A DNA stretch of 64,000 bases from PALSA-1353 sp036267155 (GTDB lineage Bacteria > Planctomycetota > Phycisphaerae > Tepidisphaerales > Tepidisphaeraceae). The notes beneath the pieces were generated by a model, which worked only from the letters and a program-made list of their open reading frames with translations, searched no databases and had not been told where the DNA came from. The position numbers were made by a program, and so were the translations under genes. Shown in pieces: positions 53,163 through 62,080 of the stretch; the stretch's first letter is position 1, and each line of letters starts with the position of its first letter. The stretch lies in the NCBI GenBank assembly GCA_036267155.1, contig DATAWP010000054.1, positions 186,001 through 250,000 of the forward strand. The letters are read 5' to 3'.

Positions 53163-53618
53163 GTGAGTGTTGCAAGCGGAAGCAGACAAATTCTGATTCA
53201 TGGATTGTCCATGATTTTGGTGGGACTCGTATGGGGTCTGGCCGTGCCGCATACGCCGTATCCCAGGCTGGCGCTCGCCGCTCATATTGGGTTTGAAGGC
53301 AGCGGGGTTTTGTTCATCGTCGTGGCAGTCATTCTGCTGAAGCTGCCGCATGGCGTGGGACGCAAGTCGGTCTGGATCATGTTGCTGTCAGTCTGGCTCA
53401 CATGGATCATGCTTCTGTCGGAGATAGCCAACGCCTGGTGGGGCACAACTCAAATCCTGCCGATTGCCGCCCATCAGGCCGGCGCGACCGGCGGAGCGCC
53501 GTGGCAAGAACTCGTTGTAAAACTGGCTCACATCGTCGCCGGACTGAGCCTGATCGTTGCGTGGATACTGCTGATCATCGGATTCATCCGGACTGCCCCC
53601 GCCGGGTCTGCTGATTAG
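53163..53618 (+). CDS. HabA-like four-helix membrane protein
   Basis: A 151-residue protein with four TM segments. LIHGLSMILVGLVWGLAVPH and PRLALAAHIGFEGSGVLFIV resemble hydroxylaminobenzene mutase (HabA/HabB). The family isomerises hydroxylaminobenzene to aminophenol, but most homologues are uncharacterised. Confidence 0.55.
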   Translation: MSVASGSRQILIHGLSMILVGLVWGLAVPHTPYPRLALAAHIGFEGSGVLFIVVAVILLKLPHGVGRKSVWIMLLSVWLTWIMLLSEIANAWWGTTQILPIAAHQAGATGGAPWQELVVKLAHIVAGLSLIVAWILLIIGFIRTAPAGSAD

Positions 53619-53690
53619 GCTTGGCGTTGGTTTTGCGCCCGCTTTACTTTCTGCTCTCTTTCCAATCCTGTCTTGGGTCTCCCAGCAAAA

Positions 53691-53758
53691 ATCGGAGTGA
53701 CAAGACACCGGTTGAACTTTTCTGCGTTTTTTGCTCAGAATTGAGGGTGGTGAGCGAC
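53691..53758 (+). other. Cassette-boundary site E
   Basis: ATCGGAGTGACAAGACACCG, then GTTGAACTTTTCTGCG and TTTTTTGCTCAGAATTGA. The rest of the gap 53619-53989 shows no clear gene. Confidence 0.78.
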
Positions 53759-53989
53759 CCTGATCGCTACTGCGCCTGGAGACGCTTATAGTCTTCCTTG
53801 CCAGCGCTCCTCGACGGCGTTTTTTATCTGCGGCACAGGGACCGTTGGATAGTCACAGTTCCGCTGCAAGAGTTAGAAGTATATCAAGGTTGGAAGCACA
53901 TGAGCCGGCGTGATCGTTGCATACCGGGCTTGATGCAGCGGTTTTGGTAGGGTATTGTTTGGGCTCGATTTTGAAAGCGAAGGCAACAG

Positions 53990-54709
53990 ATGGCAAAACG
54001 TGGAAACGAGCAAACGCCGCCGCGATCGAACAGCAACTTGCGCGTGCGATGGGTCGAGGTCGAGTTGAATGGATCCGATGCAACCATCGAGGAGGCGCTT
54101 CGGACTGTTGAACGAATGCGCCGGCCCGTAATCGAACCGCCGCCAATGCCGAAGCGGATAGTGAGCACCACGACGCCGGCGAACGGCGAGAATGCTGCGC
54201 CGCAAGATCCGACGCTTTTTGATAGCGAAGGTCAGGGCCAAACCGAGGGTGGAGGCGCCGAGCCAACGCCAGATTCCAACGGCGATAATCGTGCAGGAAC
54301 GGAGGCGCAACGCAAAAAGCGTGGTGAGGGCGTGAACCGGGATCGCAACGCCGGCCTTGCCATAGTTAAGTCTCTCAACCTCCAGCCGGACGGCAAGGAG
54401 TCCTTGAAGGGCTTTGTTGCTCAAAAGAAGCCAAAGACGCAGGAAGAACACATCGCCGTCTATCTCTATTACCTGACGAAAGTCTTGGAAGCAGAGAAGG
54501 TCGGATTCAGTCATATTTACACATGCTTCAAGGAGACGGGCGAGCGGATGCCAGGTGATCTGCCTCAAACCTGTCGGAATGCGGCAAGCAAGAAGGGCTG
54601 GATCGACACGTCGGACGCCGACGACCTGAAGGGCACGACACGAGGCGACAATCTCGTTGAGAAGGACCTTCCGCGCGCACCCGATAGTGCGGGTGAAGGA
54701 ACGAAATAG
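53990..54709 (+). CDS. Unrecognised protein with acidic linker
   Basis: A 239-residue protein. Basic N-terminus, a Pro/Gly/Glu-rich low-complexity linker about 50-115, then a helical C-terminal domain (HIAVYLYYLTKVLEAEKVGFSHIYTCFKE). No family recognised. The last domain might be a winged helix. It is followed after 2 bases by the gene at 54712, so the two are an operon. Confidence 0.55.
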   Translation: MAKRGNEQTPPRSNSNLRVRWVEVELNGSDATIEEALRTVERMRRPVIEPPPMPKRIVSTTTPANGENAAPQDPTLFDSEGQGQTEGGGAEPTPDSNGDNRAGTEAQRKKRGEGVNRDRNAGLAIVKSLNLQPDGKESLKGFVAQKKPKTQEEHIAVYLYYLTKVLEAEKVGFSHIYTCFKETGERMPGDLPQTCRNAASKKGWIDTSDADDLKGTTRGDNLVEKDLPRAPDSAGEGTK

Positions 54710-54711
54710 CC

Positions 54712-55464
54712 GTGCATCTTTTATTGGGTGAATTCTGTGAGTTGGTAAAGGGCCTCGATAAACCGAATGCGGAGAAGGCCATCGCCATACTGTGGTTCCA
54801 TGATTGCAAAACGGCCGGCTCCGCGATGACGTCGGGTGCGCTGACCAAAGTTATGGACGATCACCATGTCGGCACGCCCCATTCGACGCAGTTAGCTGAG
54901 GCGATCAGAAAGACGAAGTTGTGCAACGAGTCCAAGGGCGGATTCGCGTTAAAACCCGGGTCGCGCAACCTTGTGCGCGGCTGGTTCGGCGACATCTTGG
55001 CGGGCGTGCAACCGCGGATCAACCACGCAGAAGGCTACGTACCCGAGGCGGTCTGGACCAACACGCGCGATTACATCGAGAGGGTATGCCGGCAGCTTAA
55101 TGGGTGCTTTGCACAAGCCTATTATGACGCTGCGCTGGTAATGCTGCGTCGACTTCTTGAGACGCTCATTATCGAGGCGTACGAACATCTCAACCGCAAG
55201 TCCGAAATCGAGATCGGCGGCGGCAATTATCACATGCTAGCGGGGCTCGTTGAGCGAGCGACGGGGAAAAACAATCATCAGGGTTTGAACATTGGGCGGA
55301 ACACCAAAAACGCGCTCGATGCGGTTAAGTCGCTTGGAGATCGCTCGGCACACGATCGCCGATTCAACGCATGCGCGGCAGACCTCACTAAGATCCAAGT
55401 CGATGTTCGTTCAGGCGTTCAAGATTTGATTCAGATTGCGTCGCTACAACGATCCGCGGCTTGA
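54712..55464 (+). CDS. Unrecognised protein, DUF4145-like C-terminus
   Basis: A 250-residue protein with GTG start. The C-terminal half (YYDAALVMLRRLLETLIIEAYEH and LGDRSAHDRRFN) recalls DUF4145/HEPN-like helical proteins. The N-terminal half is helical without known motif. Operon partner of the preceding gene. Confidence 0.5.
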   Translation: MHLLLGEFCELVKGLDKPNAEKAIAILWFHDCKTAGSAMTSGALTKVMDDHHVGTPHSTQLAEAIRKTKLCNESKGGFALKPGSRNLVRGWFGDILAGVQPRINHAEGYVPEAVWTNTRDYIERVCRQLNGCFAQAYYDAALVMLRRLLETLIIEAYEHLNRKSEIEIGGGNYHMLAGLVERATGKNNHQGLNIGRNTKNALDAVKSLGDRSAHDRRFNACAADLTKIQVDVRSGVQDLIQIASLQRSAA

Positions 55465-55599
55465 AAAGATTAAAGCGAGTCCTTTAGTCGTTGAGTTTTC
55501 CAATACAGAACAATGGGAAGGTCAATCGGCACAATGTGCTCAAGCACCACAGTTTTCAGTAGACGACGTGCTACACTGAAGATTTTTTACGGCATTCCA

Positions 55600-55668
55600 A
55601 TCGGAGTGACGGGACACCAGTTGAACTTTTCTGCGTTTTCTGCTCAGAAATGAGGGTGCCGAGCGGGT
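55600..55668 (+). other. Cassette-boundary site F
   Basis: ATCGGAGTGACGGGACACCA, then GTTGAACTTTTCTGCG and TTTTCTGCTCAGAAATGAGG; almost identical to C and E. The rest of the gap 55465-55903 shows no clear gene. Confidence 0.78.
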
Positions 55669-55903
55669 TATTGCTTCGCACGTCGTAATTGCTCTGTTCA
55701 ACGTCCGTCCCGGATAGGCAAAGCGGCGTTTCAGCCGATGGCAGGTCCACGTGTCTGGCGATGTTGGCGCGCAGTCCGCTCGTGGGCCAGCCGCAGACGC
55801 GACATGTGATTGAAAGTGCCTACCCACAACGCCATGATCTTGGAAGCGTTGTCCGATAGAATTGCGACAGATCGGGAACAGAGCTCTTTAAGAAGAAGTA
55901 AAT

Positions 55904-57559
55904 ATGAAGTCACCCGCTGGTAAGTACCGCCCGTTTCCCACCATTCATCTGCCTGACAGGCAGTGGCCCAATCGTACGCTCCAGCGGGCTCCCCGATGGT
56001 GCAGTGTTGATCTGCGCGATGGCAACCAAGCCCTGGCTCAACCGATGAACGTCTCTCAAAAGTTGGAGATGTTCGACGCATTGGTTCGTTGCGGATTCAA
56101 AGAAATTGAGGTGGGGTTTCCCGCTGCCTCCAACACGGAGTTTGAGTTCGTCCGTCGGCTGATTGAGGATAAACGCATTCCTGATGATGTCACCATTCAG
56201 GTTCTCGTGCAGGCACGGCAAGACCTCATCGAACCCACGATGCAGGCACTCGTGGGAGCCAAAAGGGTGATTATTCATCTGTACAACTCCACTTCCCCCG
56301 CACAACGGCGTGTCGTCTTCGGCCTTGAAAAACCCGACATCGTGAAGATCGCCACGCGGGGCACGCAATGGATCAAGGAAAGGCTGGCTGTCTTAGCAGG
56401 AACCGAAGTGAGACTTGAGTACTCGCCCGAGAGTTTTTCAGGAACCGAAGTCGAATTCTCGCTGGAAATCTGTGAAGCCGTCATGGATGTCTGGGAACCC
56501 ACACCCGAGTCTCCCCTCATCCTCAACCTGCCTGAGACGGTCGAGGTGGCGATGCCCAATGTCTACGCGGACCAAATTGAATGGTTCTGTCGCAACTTGA
56601 AGCGGCGGGACCGTGCGATCATCAGCATCCATACTCACAACGATCGAGGCACGGGCGTGGCCTCAACGGAACTCGGCCTTCTCGCAGGCGCTGATCGAGT
56701 TGAAGGTACGTTGTTTGGCAACGGCGAGCGAACGGGCAACCTCGACATCATCACGGTGGCTTTGAACCTTCACATGCACGGCATTGATTGTGGTCTTGAT
56801 TTCGCAGACCTCAGTACCGTTGAGGAAGTCTATGAACGCTGCACGGGCATGAGCATTGACCCTCGTCATCCGTATGCGGGTGAGCTCGTGTTCACCGCGT
56901 TTAGCGGTTCACACCAGGACGCCATCAAGAAAGCGCTGGCTGAATGGAAGAAGCGCGAAGGCAAGGCTCACTGGGATGTCCCCTACCTCGCCATCGATCC
57001 CCATGACATCGGCCGCACGTACAGCGAGGTCATTCGGGTCAACAGTCAGTCGGGTAAAGGCGGAGTGGCTTACCTCTTGGAGAGCACGTTCGGCATCGAC
57101 CTGCCGAAAGAGATGCAACGAGAATTCGGCCCGATCGCCAATGACGCGGTGGATCGTCTCTGTCGTGAAGTTAGCGCGGAGGAGTTGAAGTCCTTGTTCT
57201 GGCGGGAATATATCGAACGTCAGGAGCCGTACGTTCTTAAGCACTTCCGCTCCGGCGACACGGATAGTGTAGCTCACTGTCAGGCACGCATTACCCACAA
57301 CAACCAGCCACTGGAGGTCGCCGGCTCAGGGAATGGACCGATTGCAGCATTCGTCAATGCGTTACAATCCGCTGACGTTCAGGTCTTTGAGGTCTGTGAC
57401 TACCGTGAGCAAGCAATGGGTCGTGGTGCGGAAGCCAGCGCCATCGCCTACATCTGCATCCGCACCCCTGACGGTAAAACACGATGGGGCGCCGGAGTCG
57501 ACACAAGCATAGAGCTAGCGTCTATAAAAGCAGTCCTCAGTGCTCTCAATAGGTTGTAA
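55904..57559 (+). CDS. leuA: 2-isopropylmalate synthase
   Basis: A 551-residue protein. The N-terminus CSVDLRDGNQALAQPM with GFKEIEVGFPAAS matches the LeuA metal- and substrate-binding region; HTHNDRGTGVAS is the second metal motif. C-terminal 100 residues form the leucine-feedback domain. Length and the PNRTLQRAP leader place it with the long (type 2) LeuA form. First committed step of leucine synthesis. Its position as a lone metabolic gene at the end of the cassette array suggests acquisition by transfer. Confidence 0.9.
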   Translation: MKSPAGKYRPFPTIHLPDRQWPNRTLQRAPRWCSVDLRDGNQALAQPMNVSQKLEMFDALVRCGFKEIEVGFPAASNTEFEFVRRLIEDKRIPDDVTIQVLVQARQDLIEPTMQALVGAKRVIIHLYNSTSPAQRRVVFGLEKPDIVKIATRGTQWIKERLAVLAGTEVRLEYSPESFSGTEVEFSLEICEAVMDVWEPTPESPLILNLPETVEVAMPNVYADQIEWFCRNLKRRDRAIISIHTHNDRGTGVASTELGLLAGADRVEGTLFGNGERTGNLDIITVALNLHMHGIDCGLDFADLSTVEEVYERCTGMSIDPRHPYAGELVFTAFSGSHQDAIKKALAEWKKREGKAHWDVPYLAIDPHDIGRTYSEVIRVNSQSGKGGVAYLLESTFGIDLPKEMQREFGPIANDAVDRLCREVSAEELKSLFWREYIERQEPYVLKHFRSGDTDSVAHCQARITHNNQPLEVAGSGNGPIAAFVNALQSADVQVFEVCDYREQAMGRGAEASAIAYICIRTPDGKTRWGAGVDTSIELASIKAVLSALNRL

Positions 57560-57765
57560 TTGATCTCGACTGCTCGATATGCGTAATTCCCGAGATTGTC
57601 AGATCCCGAACACGATCGAGTTCAAAGCCCGTTGGTTGGTCCCCGTAAGCACTTATTTCGGATGCAGATTCCGGATAGGCATTGAACCACAGAAGCGTCC
57701 ACAAACTTCGATGCCATAAGGAATAAGAGCCGAATTCAGCCTTTCGCGAAATTTCGTCCAATCAG

Positions 57766-57788
57766 ATCGGAGTGACAAGATTTGAACC
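57766..57788 (-). other. tRNA-3'-end-like site, att candidate 2
   Basis: On the minus strand this reads GGTTCAAATCTTGTCACTCC followed by GAT. It lies immediately after the stop of the NAD(P)HX dehydratase gene, as the copy at 51970 follows the dehydratase relic. Confidence 0.7.
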
Positions 57789-58628
57789 TCACACAATCGC
57801 CGCGGCAATCGCCTCGATCACATCCCGCGCCAGAACGCTTCGGCGGCCCAATCGCTTTCCAGCAATCTCGCCGGCCCGGCCGTGCAAATGCACCGCCGCG
57901 CACGCGGCGGCGAAGCGGTCTATTCCCTGGCCGATCAGCGAAGCCAGAATTCCGCTCAGCACGTCCCCGGCCCCGGCTTTCGACAGCGAGCTGTCGCCGG
58001 TGTTGTTCACGTAAACATTCTTCGCATCCGTCACCACGGTCCGGTGGCCCTTGAGAACCACCACTTGCCCGAACGCCGTTGCGGCCTCGGCGGCGATGGC
58101 GATTCGGCCTTTCTCGTCGCTCGGCACGTCACTGCGGCCGATGAGTTTCGCCAATCGCTTCATCTCGCCGGGATGTGGAGTCAGCACGGCCTTGGCCGCG
58201 AAGAATTTCGGCCATCTCTGCAGCGATGCCAGATAATTCAACGCATCGGCATCCACCACCATCGGCTTGTCCAGCCGGAACAGCGCATCGAGCCGCTGGC
58301 CGATCGACCGCGACTGGCCCAGTCCCGGCCCGATCGCCAGAACGTCGGCTTTATCGGCTGCGTCGAGCAATTTCCGGGTCGAGGCTTTGCTCTCATCCAG
58401 CGATAATCCGATCAGTTCCGGCACGACCGACAACGCCGCGGCCAACACTTGAACCGGCATGGCGATCTGCACCAATCCGCTGCCCATGCGAAGGGCCGCG
58501 GCGCCGGCCAGCGTCGGCGCGCCGATCATGTCCAAACTTCCCCCGACGATCAGCACCCGGCCAAACAGGCCCTTGTGCCCGTCAACGGGTCGGGGCGGCA
58601 GCGGCGGTGGGAGTTTAATCCTATGCAT
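57789..58628 (-). CDS. ADP/ATP-dependent NAD(P)HX dehydratase (NnrD-type)
   Basis: About 279 residues from ATG 58628, overlapping the tsaD stop by 8 bases. GRVLIVGGSLDMIGAPTLAGAAALRMGSGLV (near 24-54), LTPHPGEMKRL and NNTGDSSLSKAGAGDVLSG are the ribokinase-like carbohydrate-kinase motifs of YjeF C-terminal domains. It repairs hydrated NAD(P)H. No epimerase domain is fused. The 3' end is a probable integration target. Confidence 0.9.
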   Translation of the reverse strand: MHRIKLPPPLPPRPVDGHKGLFGRVLIVGGSLDMIGAPTLAGAAALRMGSGLVQIAMPVQVLAAALSVVPELIGLSLDESKASTRKLLDAADKADVLAIGPGLGQSRSIGQRLDALFRLDKPMVVDADALNYLASLQRWPKFFAAKAVLTPHPGEMKRLAKLIGRSDVPSDEKGRIAIAAEAATAFGQVVVLKGHRTVVTDAKNVYVNNTGDSSLSKAGAGDVLSGILASLIGQGIDRFAAACAAVHLHGRAGEIAGKRLGRRSVLARDVIEAIAAAIV

Positions 58629-59640
58629 GGCTGAACTGGCTGTGCGGGATCGCATCGAGATCCAATTGGCTGATCCCTCCAGCCGAAAGCAGAACGTCCG
58701 CCAGGGCGGCGATCATGGCGGCATTGTCGGTGCAGTATTGCAGCGGCGGAAAGAAAACCGGAAGAGGAAATTTCGACATCGCCATTCGCAATCCGCTGTT
58801 GGCGGACACGCCGCCGCCGATGATGACGCTCCGGGCCGAGCATCGCCTGGCCGCCCGGCGAACTTTCTCCACCAGCACATCCACGCAAGCCGCCTGAAAC
58901 GAAGCGGCCACGTCGCGAATCTCGCCCGGCGTCAAACTCGCCGCCTCGCGCTCCCGGCCTTTGTATCCGCGAACATGATACAGCACGGAGGTCTTCAAAC
59001 CGCTGAAGGAAAAATCCAGCGATTGACGATTCAGCCGGCTCCGCGGAAACCGGATCGCGCTGGGGTTGCCCTGCCGGGCGAGTTGGTCGATCACCGGCCC
59101 GCCGGGATATCCCAGCGCCAGGATCGCCGCCACTTTATCGTAAGCCTCGCCAACCGCGTCATCCAAAGTCGATCCGATCAGTTCCACATCCAGAAAACCT
59201 CCGATGCGATACAGCGCGGTGTGGCCTCCGCTGCACACCAATCCGACGGCGGGCATGGGAATCTGAACTCCCGTTTCGAGCCGAACGCTGTACAGATGCG
59301 CATGCACGTGATCGACGCCGATGAGCGGCTTGCCCAATGCCCACGCCAAAGTTTTCGCGGCCGTGACGCCGATCAGAAGCGACCCAATCAATCCCGGCCG
59401 ATGCGCCACGCCCACCGCCTCGACATCCGCAAGCTTCACGCCGGCGCTGTCCAGCGCTTCGATGACGACGGGCAAAATATTCTCGATATGCGCCCTGCTG
59501 GCGATCTCCGGCACCACGCCGCGATAGCGCGCATGCAGCTCGACCTGGCTCGCGACAACGCTGCTGCGCACGCGCACGCCGTCGGCCACCACCGCCGCGG
59601 CCGTCTCATCGCACGTGGATTCGATTCCGAGAACGGTCAT
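58621..59640 (-). CDS. tsaD: tRNA N6-threonylcarbamoyladenosine synthase subunit TsaD
   Basis: A 339-residue ASKHA protein. MTVLGIESTCDETAAAVV at the N-terminus, the metal-binding HVHAH at 111-115, and IIGGGVSANSGLR near 270-285 are diagnostic. It joins threonylcarbamoyl to A37 of ANN-decoding tRNAs, with TsaB and TsaE encoded elsewhere. Confidence 0.94.
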   Translation of the reverse strand: MTVLGIESTCDETAAAVVADGVRVRSSVVASQVELHARYRGVVPEIASRAHIENILPVVIEALDSAGVKLADVEAVGVAHRPGLIGSLLIGVTAAKTLAWALGKPLIGVDHVHAHLYSVRLETGVQIPMPAVGLVCSGGHTALYRIGGFLDVELIGSTLDDAVGEAYDKVAAILALGYPGGPVIDQLARQGNPSAIRFPRSRLNRQSLDFSFSGLKTSVLYHVRGYKGREREAASLTPGEIRDVAASFQAACVDVLVEKVRRAARRCSARSVIIGGGVSANSGLRMAMSKFPLPVFFPPLQYCTDNAAMIAALADVLLSAGGISQLDLDAIPHSQFSHA

Positions 59641-59650
59641 ATTCCAAAAG

Positions 59651-59713
59651 GAGCCGGGCCGTCCCGGCCCGGTTTTTCCGGCCCGGTCGTTCCGGGGCGA
59701 GACGCCCCGGCTC
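59651..59713. repeat. Palindromic intergenic repeat, family 2 (copy 2)
   Basis: GAGCCGGGCCGTCCCGGCCC ... CCGGGGCGAGACGCCCCGGC. Same units as the core of 16732-16776. It lies between the processing protease and tsaD. Confidence 0.82.
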
Positions 59714-59715
59714 TG

Positions 59716-61065
59716 TCACGGCATCGTCGCCGGCTGCGTCGTCGCGTGCTTGTTCGTGTCCAGAATCACCAGCCCCACGATCGTCGTCAGGGCCTGCTGA
59801 TATTGCGGATCGGTCGGTTCCGTCGTCGGCTGCGTTGCCGGCATCGTCGTCGCGGGGTGATAGCGGATCGCCTCTTGCCGCTCCATCAGGTCTTCGATTC
59901 CGGCTTCAACTTGTTCGTCCACCGGCACCACGATCTGCGGGTCCACGCCCCAGTCCTTTGAATCCTTCTTGCGGCTCACGAGCCGGCCGCTGGGCAAATA
60001 CCAGTGGGCAATCGTCAGCTTCAGCGTTCCGTCGTCGCCGCCCAGTTGAATCACCCGCTGCACCGACCCTTTGCCGAATGTCCGCTGACCCAGCACCAGC
60101 GCCCGGTGATTGTCCTTGAGGCTTCCGGCCACGATCTCCGCCGCGCTCGCCGAGTTGTCGTTGACCAGCACGATCATCGGGAAATACGGCAGCGTCGTCG
60201 CCTGCGGATTGGCCCGGTCGATCTCTTCCGGCGAATTTCGCCCGCGCGTGGTGACGATCACGCCATCCTTGATGAACAGGTTCACGACATTGATCGCCTG
60301 CTGAAGCTGTCCGCCGGGATTGAAACGCAAATCCAGAATCAACCCCTGCATGCCCGCGGCCATCAGCCCGCTTCGGCCGTTGGAACCGATGAGAACGTTC
60401 TTCAATTCATCGAATGTGTTTTCGTCGAACTGCGAAATGCGCACGTAGGCGATTTTGGGATTCTGCGACACAAAATAATTCCACGAATCATTCCCATTGC
60501 GATCGTGCCCCTTGACGGTGGGCAGCACGATTTGCTGCCGGTGCAGGGTGAAATCCAGGTCCTTCCCCTCGCGATCGACGGTCAGCGTGACTGCCGATCC
60601 CAACGGCCCCGAAACCCGCTTGACGACCTCGTCGATGGCCAACCCGGCGATCGACTTGCCATCCACCTTGATAATGATATCGCCCGCATCCATGCCGGCC
60701 CGGTCGGCCGGGCCGCCGTCGATCGGCGACGAAATCACCATTTTCCCCCCGATCTGCCGCAGGGAGATCCCCACCCCGCTGAAGGTCCCACCCAGTTCCT
60801 TGTCGAACTCGGCCTCGTTGTCGTGAGGAACGTAAACCGTGTACGGATCGTCCAGCGCGCTCAGCATCCCTTCGATGGCCTTCTGCTTCAACTGCGCGTC
60901 ATCCACGGGATCGACGTAATTATCCAGGATCTGCCGATGGATTTCCACGAGCGTGCGCATCCAGGCGTATTCGTCGTCGCGCTGGCCGAGCGTTCCGGGC
61001 AACTGGAATGCCAGGATCGCCAGCAAAATAATGCTCACCAGCCATGCCAGCCGTTCTCGTTTCAT
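59716..61065 (-). CDS. S41 carboxy-terminal processing peptidase
   Basis: About 449 residues from ATG 61065 (MKRERLAWLVSI), with an N-terminal TM or signal segment. A PDZ domain near 100-175 (VGISLRQIGGKMVISSPIDGGPADRAGM) and the S41 core follow: serine in DNSASAAEIVAG, lysine in FGKGSVQ about 26 residues later. It cleaves C-terminal tails of periplasmic proteins. Confidence 0.9.
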   Translation of the reverse strand: MKRERLAWLVSIILLAILAFQLPGTLGQRDDEYAWMRTLVEIHRQILDNYVDPVDDAQLKQKAIEGMLSALDDPYTVYVPHDNEAEFDKELGGTFSGVGISLRQIGGKMVISSPIDGGPADRAGMDAGDIIIKVDGKSIAGLAIDEVVKRVSGPLGSAVTLTVDREGKDLDFTLHRQQIVLPTVKGHDRNGNDSWNYFVSQNPKIAYVRISQFDENTFDELKNVLIGSNGRSGLMAAGMQGLILDLRFNPGGQLQQAINVVNLFIKDGVIVTTRGRNSPEEIDRANPQATTLPYFPMIVLVNDNSASAAEIVAGSLKDNHRALVLGQRTFGKGSVQRVIQLGGDDGTLKLTIAHWYLPSGRLVSRKKDSKDWGVDPQIVVPVDEQVEAGIEDLMERQEAIRYHPATTMPATQPTTEPTDPQYQQALTTIVGLVILDTNKHATTQPATMP

Positions 61066-61128
61066 GTCAATGATATTCCCCAAATCTCCCGGCGCGTCAA
61101 TTGTCAACTGGCGGTTTATGATTGCCCG

Positions 61129-61344
61129 TCATTTCCCCGCCGCCGTCAAGACGTAGGTCTTTGCGACTTCGCTGGGGAATTCGATCACCGATGGCTTCAC
61201 GTCCGAGACGCTCACTTCCGATCCATCGGCCCGGATCGTCACCGCCGCGCCGGTCTGAACCCGGCACACCCCGCCGCGCGTGGAATCCCGATCAAGCTGA
61301 GGAGCCGCGGCTTTTTCATGCGCGGGCGGTATAATTTCATCCAT
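61129..61344 (-). CDS. Small hypothetical protein
   Basis: A 71-residue open frame upstream of the S41 gene, same strand. Composition is protein-like (TIRADGSEVSVSDVKPSVIEF) but no family is recognised. Other frames in the 61345-61621 gap have no support. Confidence 0.35.
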   Translation of the reverse strand: MDEIIPPAHEKAAAPQLDRDSTRGGVCRVQTGAAVTIRADGSEVSVSDVKPSVIEFPSEVAKTYVLTAAGK

Positions 61345-61621
61345 GCGCCACAGAGTGAAAATGATCGGTTATTTGAACCACCTTCGGAGGCTTATCAAAC
61401 GTGGCGAATGACATCGGGACTGGGGCCAAAAGCGTGCTGCGCGAATGGAGAAGATCATTGAGCAAAAGGAAAAGAAGATCAGCAAAAAGATGGCCTGTCG
61501 AAAAAACCACAGAATTTCAGATTGGGACACCACCAACCGCGGAGACGCAGTTTTCGGCGGTGCAATTCTTGTCGTTCGAATTAAGAACTGGTTGCTTAAG
61601 TAATGCCGAAAGGAATTCCCC

Positions 61622-61942
61622 ATGCAACGCATTTGCTTTCTGCTTCGAGTGAAGCCCGACCGTCTTGCCGAATACAAAAAATCACACCGCCATGTCTGGC
61701 CGGAGATGCTGGCCGCGCTCAGCCGGCACGGCTGGACAAATTATTCGATCTTCCTCAAATCCGATGGCCTGCTGGTCGGCTACGTCGAAACCCCCGATTT
61801 CAAAAAAGCGGTCGATGGCATGCAGACCGAAGAAATCAACCATCGCTGGCAGGCCACGATGAAGGAACTTTTCACGACGCTCAGCACCGGCGCCGCCGAT
61901 ACGTCACTGGAAGTTCTGGAAGAAGTTTTCCATCTCGATTGA
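61622..61942 (+). CDS. rhaM: L-rhamnose mutarotase
   Basis: A 106-residue protein. Starts MQRICFLLRVKPDRLAEYKK, with HRHVWPEM and NYSIFLKSDGLLVGYVE as expected for RhaM, which interconverts alpha and beta L-rhamnose. ATG 61622 follows AAGGAATTCC. No other rhamnose gene is adjacent. Confidence 0.88.
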   Translation: MQRICFLLRVKPDRLAEYKKSHRHVWPEMLAALSRHGWTNYSIFLKSDGLLVGYVETPDFKKAVDGMQTEEINHRWQATMKELFTTLSTGAADTSLEVLEEVFHLD

Positions 61943-62080
61943 CGGCCGCTCGCGCCGCTGGCGACGGCCGTGACGGTCTTGCACTTGGATGGCCGCGCCT
62001 TTCCCCACGCGGACTGGGATGGACACATTTTCGTGGCATCCTACAGGGTATTGCTCTGCGAGTAGCGACTGCCGCTCCGC

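Noticed and set aside
47301..57791. Reading the repeated sites as canonical integron attC
   Set aside because: GTTGAAC fits the GTTRRRY core, but no RYYYAAC partner lies in the required order and spacing, and no IntI-like gene is visible.
51970..57791. Intact tRNA genes at the two tRNA-like sites
   Set aside because: Only the 3' half is present; the expected 5' part is replaced by dehydratase coding sequence.
47301..57791. CRISPR array
   Set aside because: Repeat spacing is 0.6-3 kb with genes between, not 25-40 base spacers.
61401..61652. An 83-codon frame ahead of rhaM
   Set aside because: It overlaps the rhaM start, is rich in basic and polar residues without pattern, and has no family match that I recognise.
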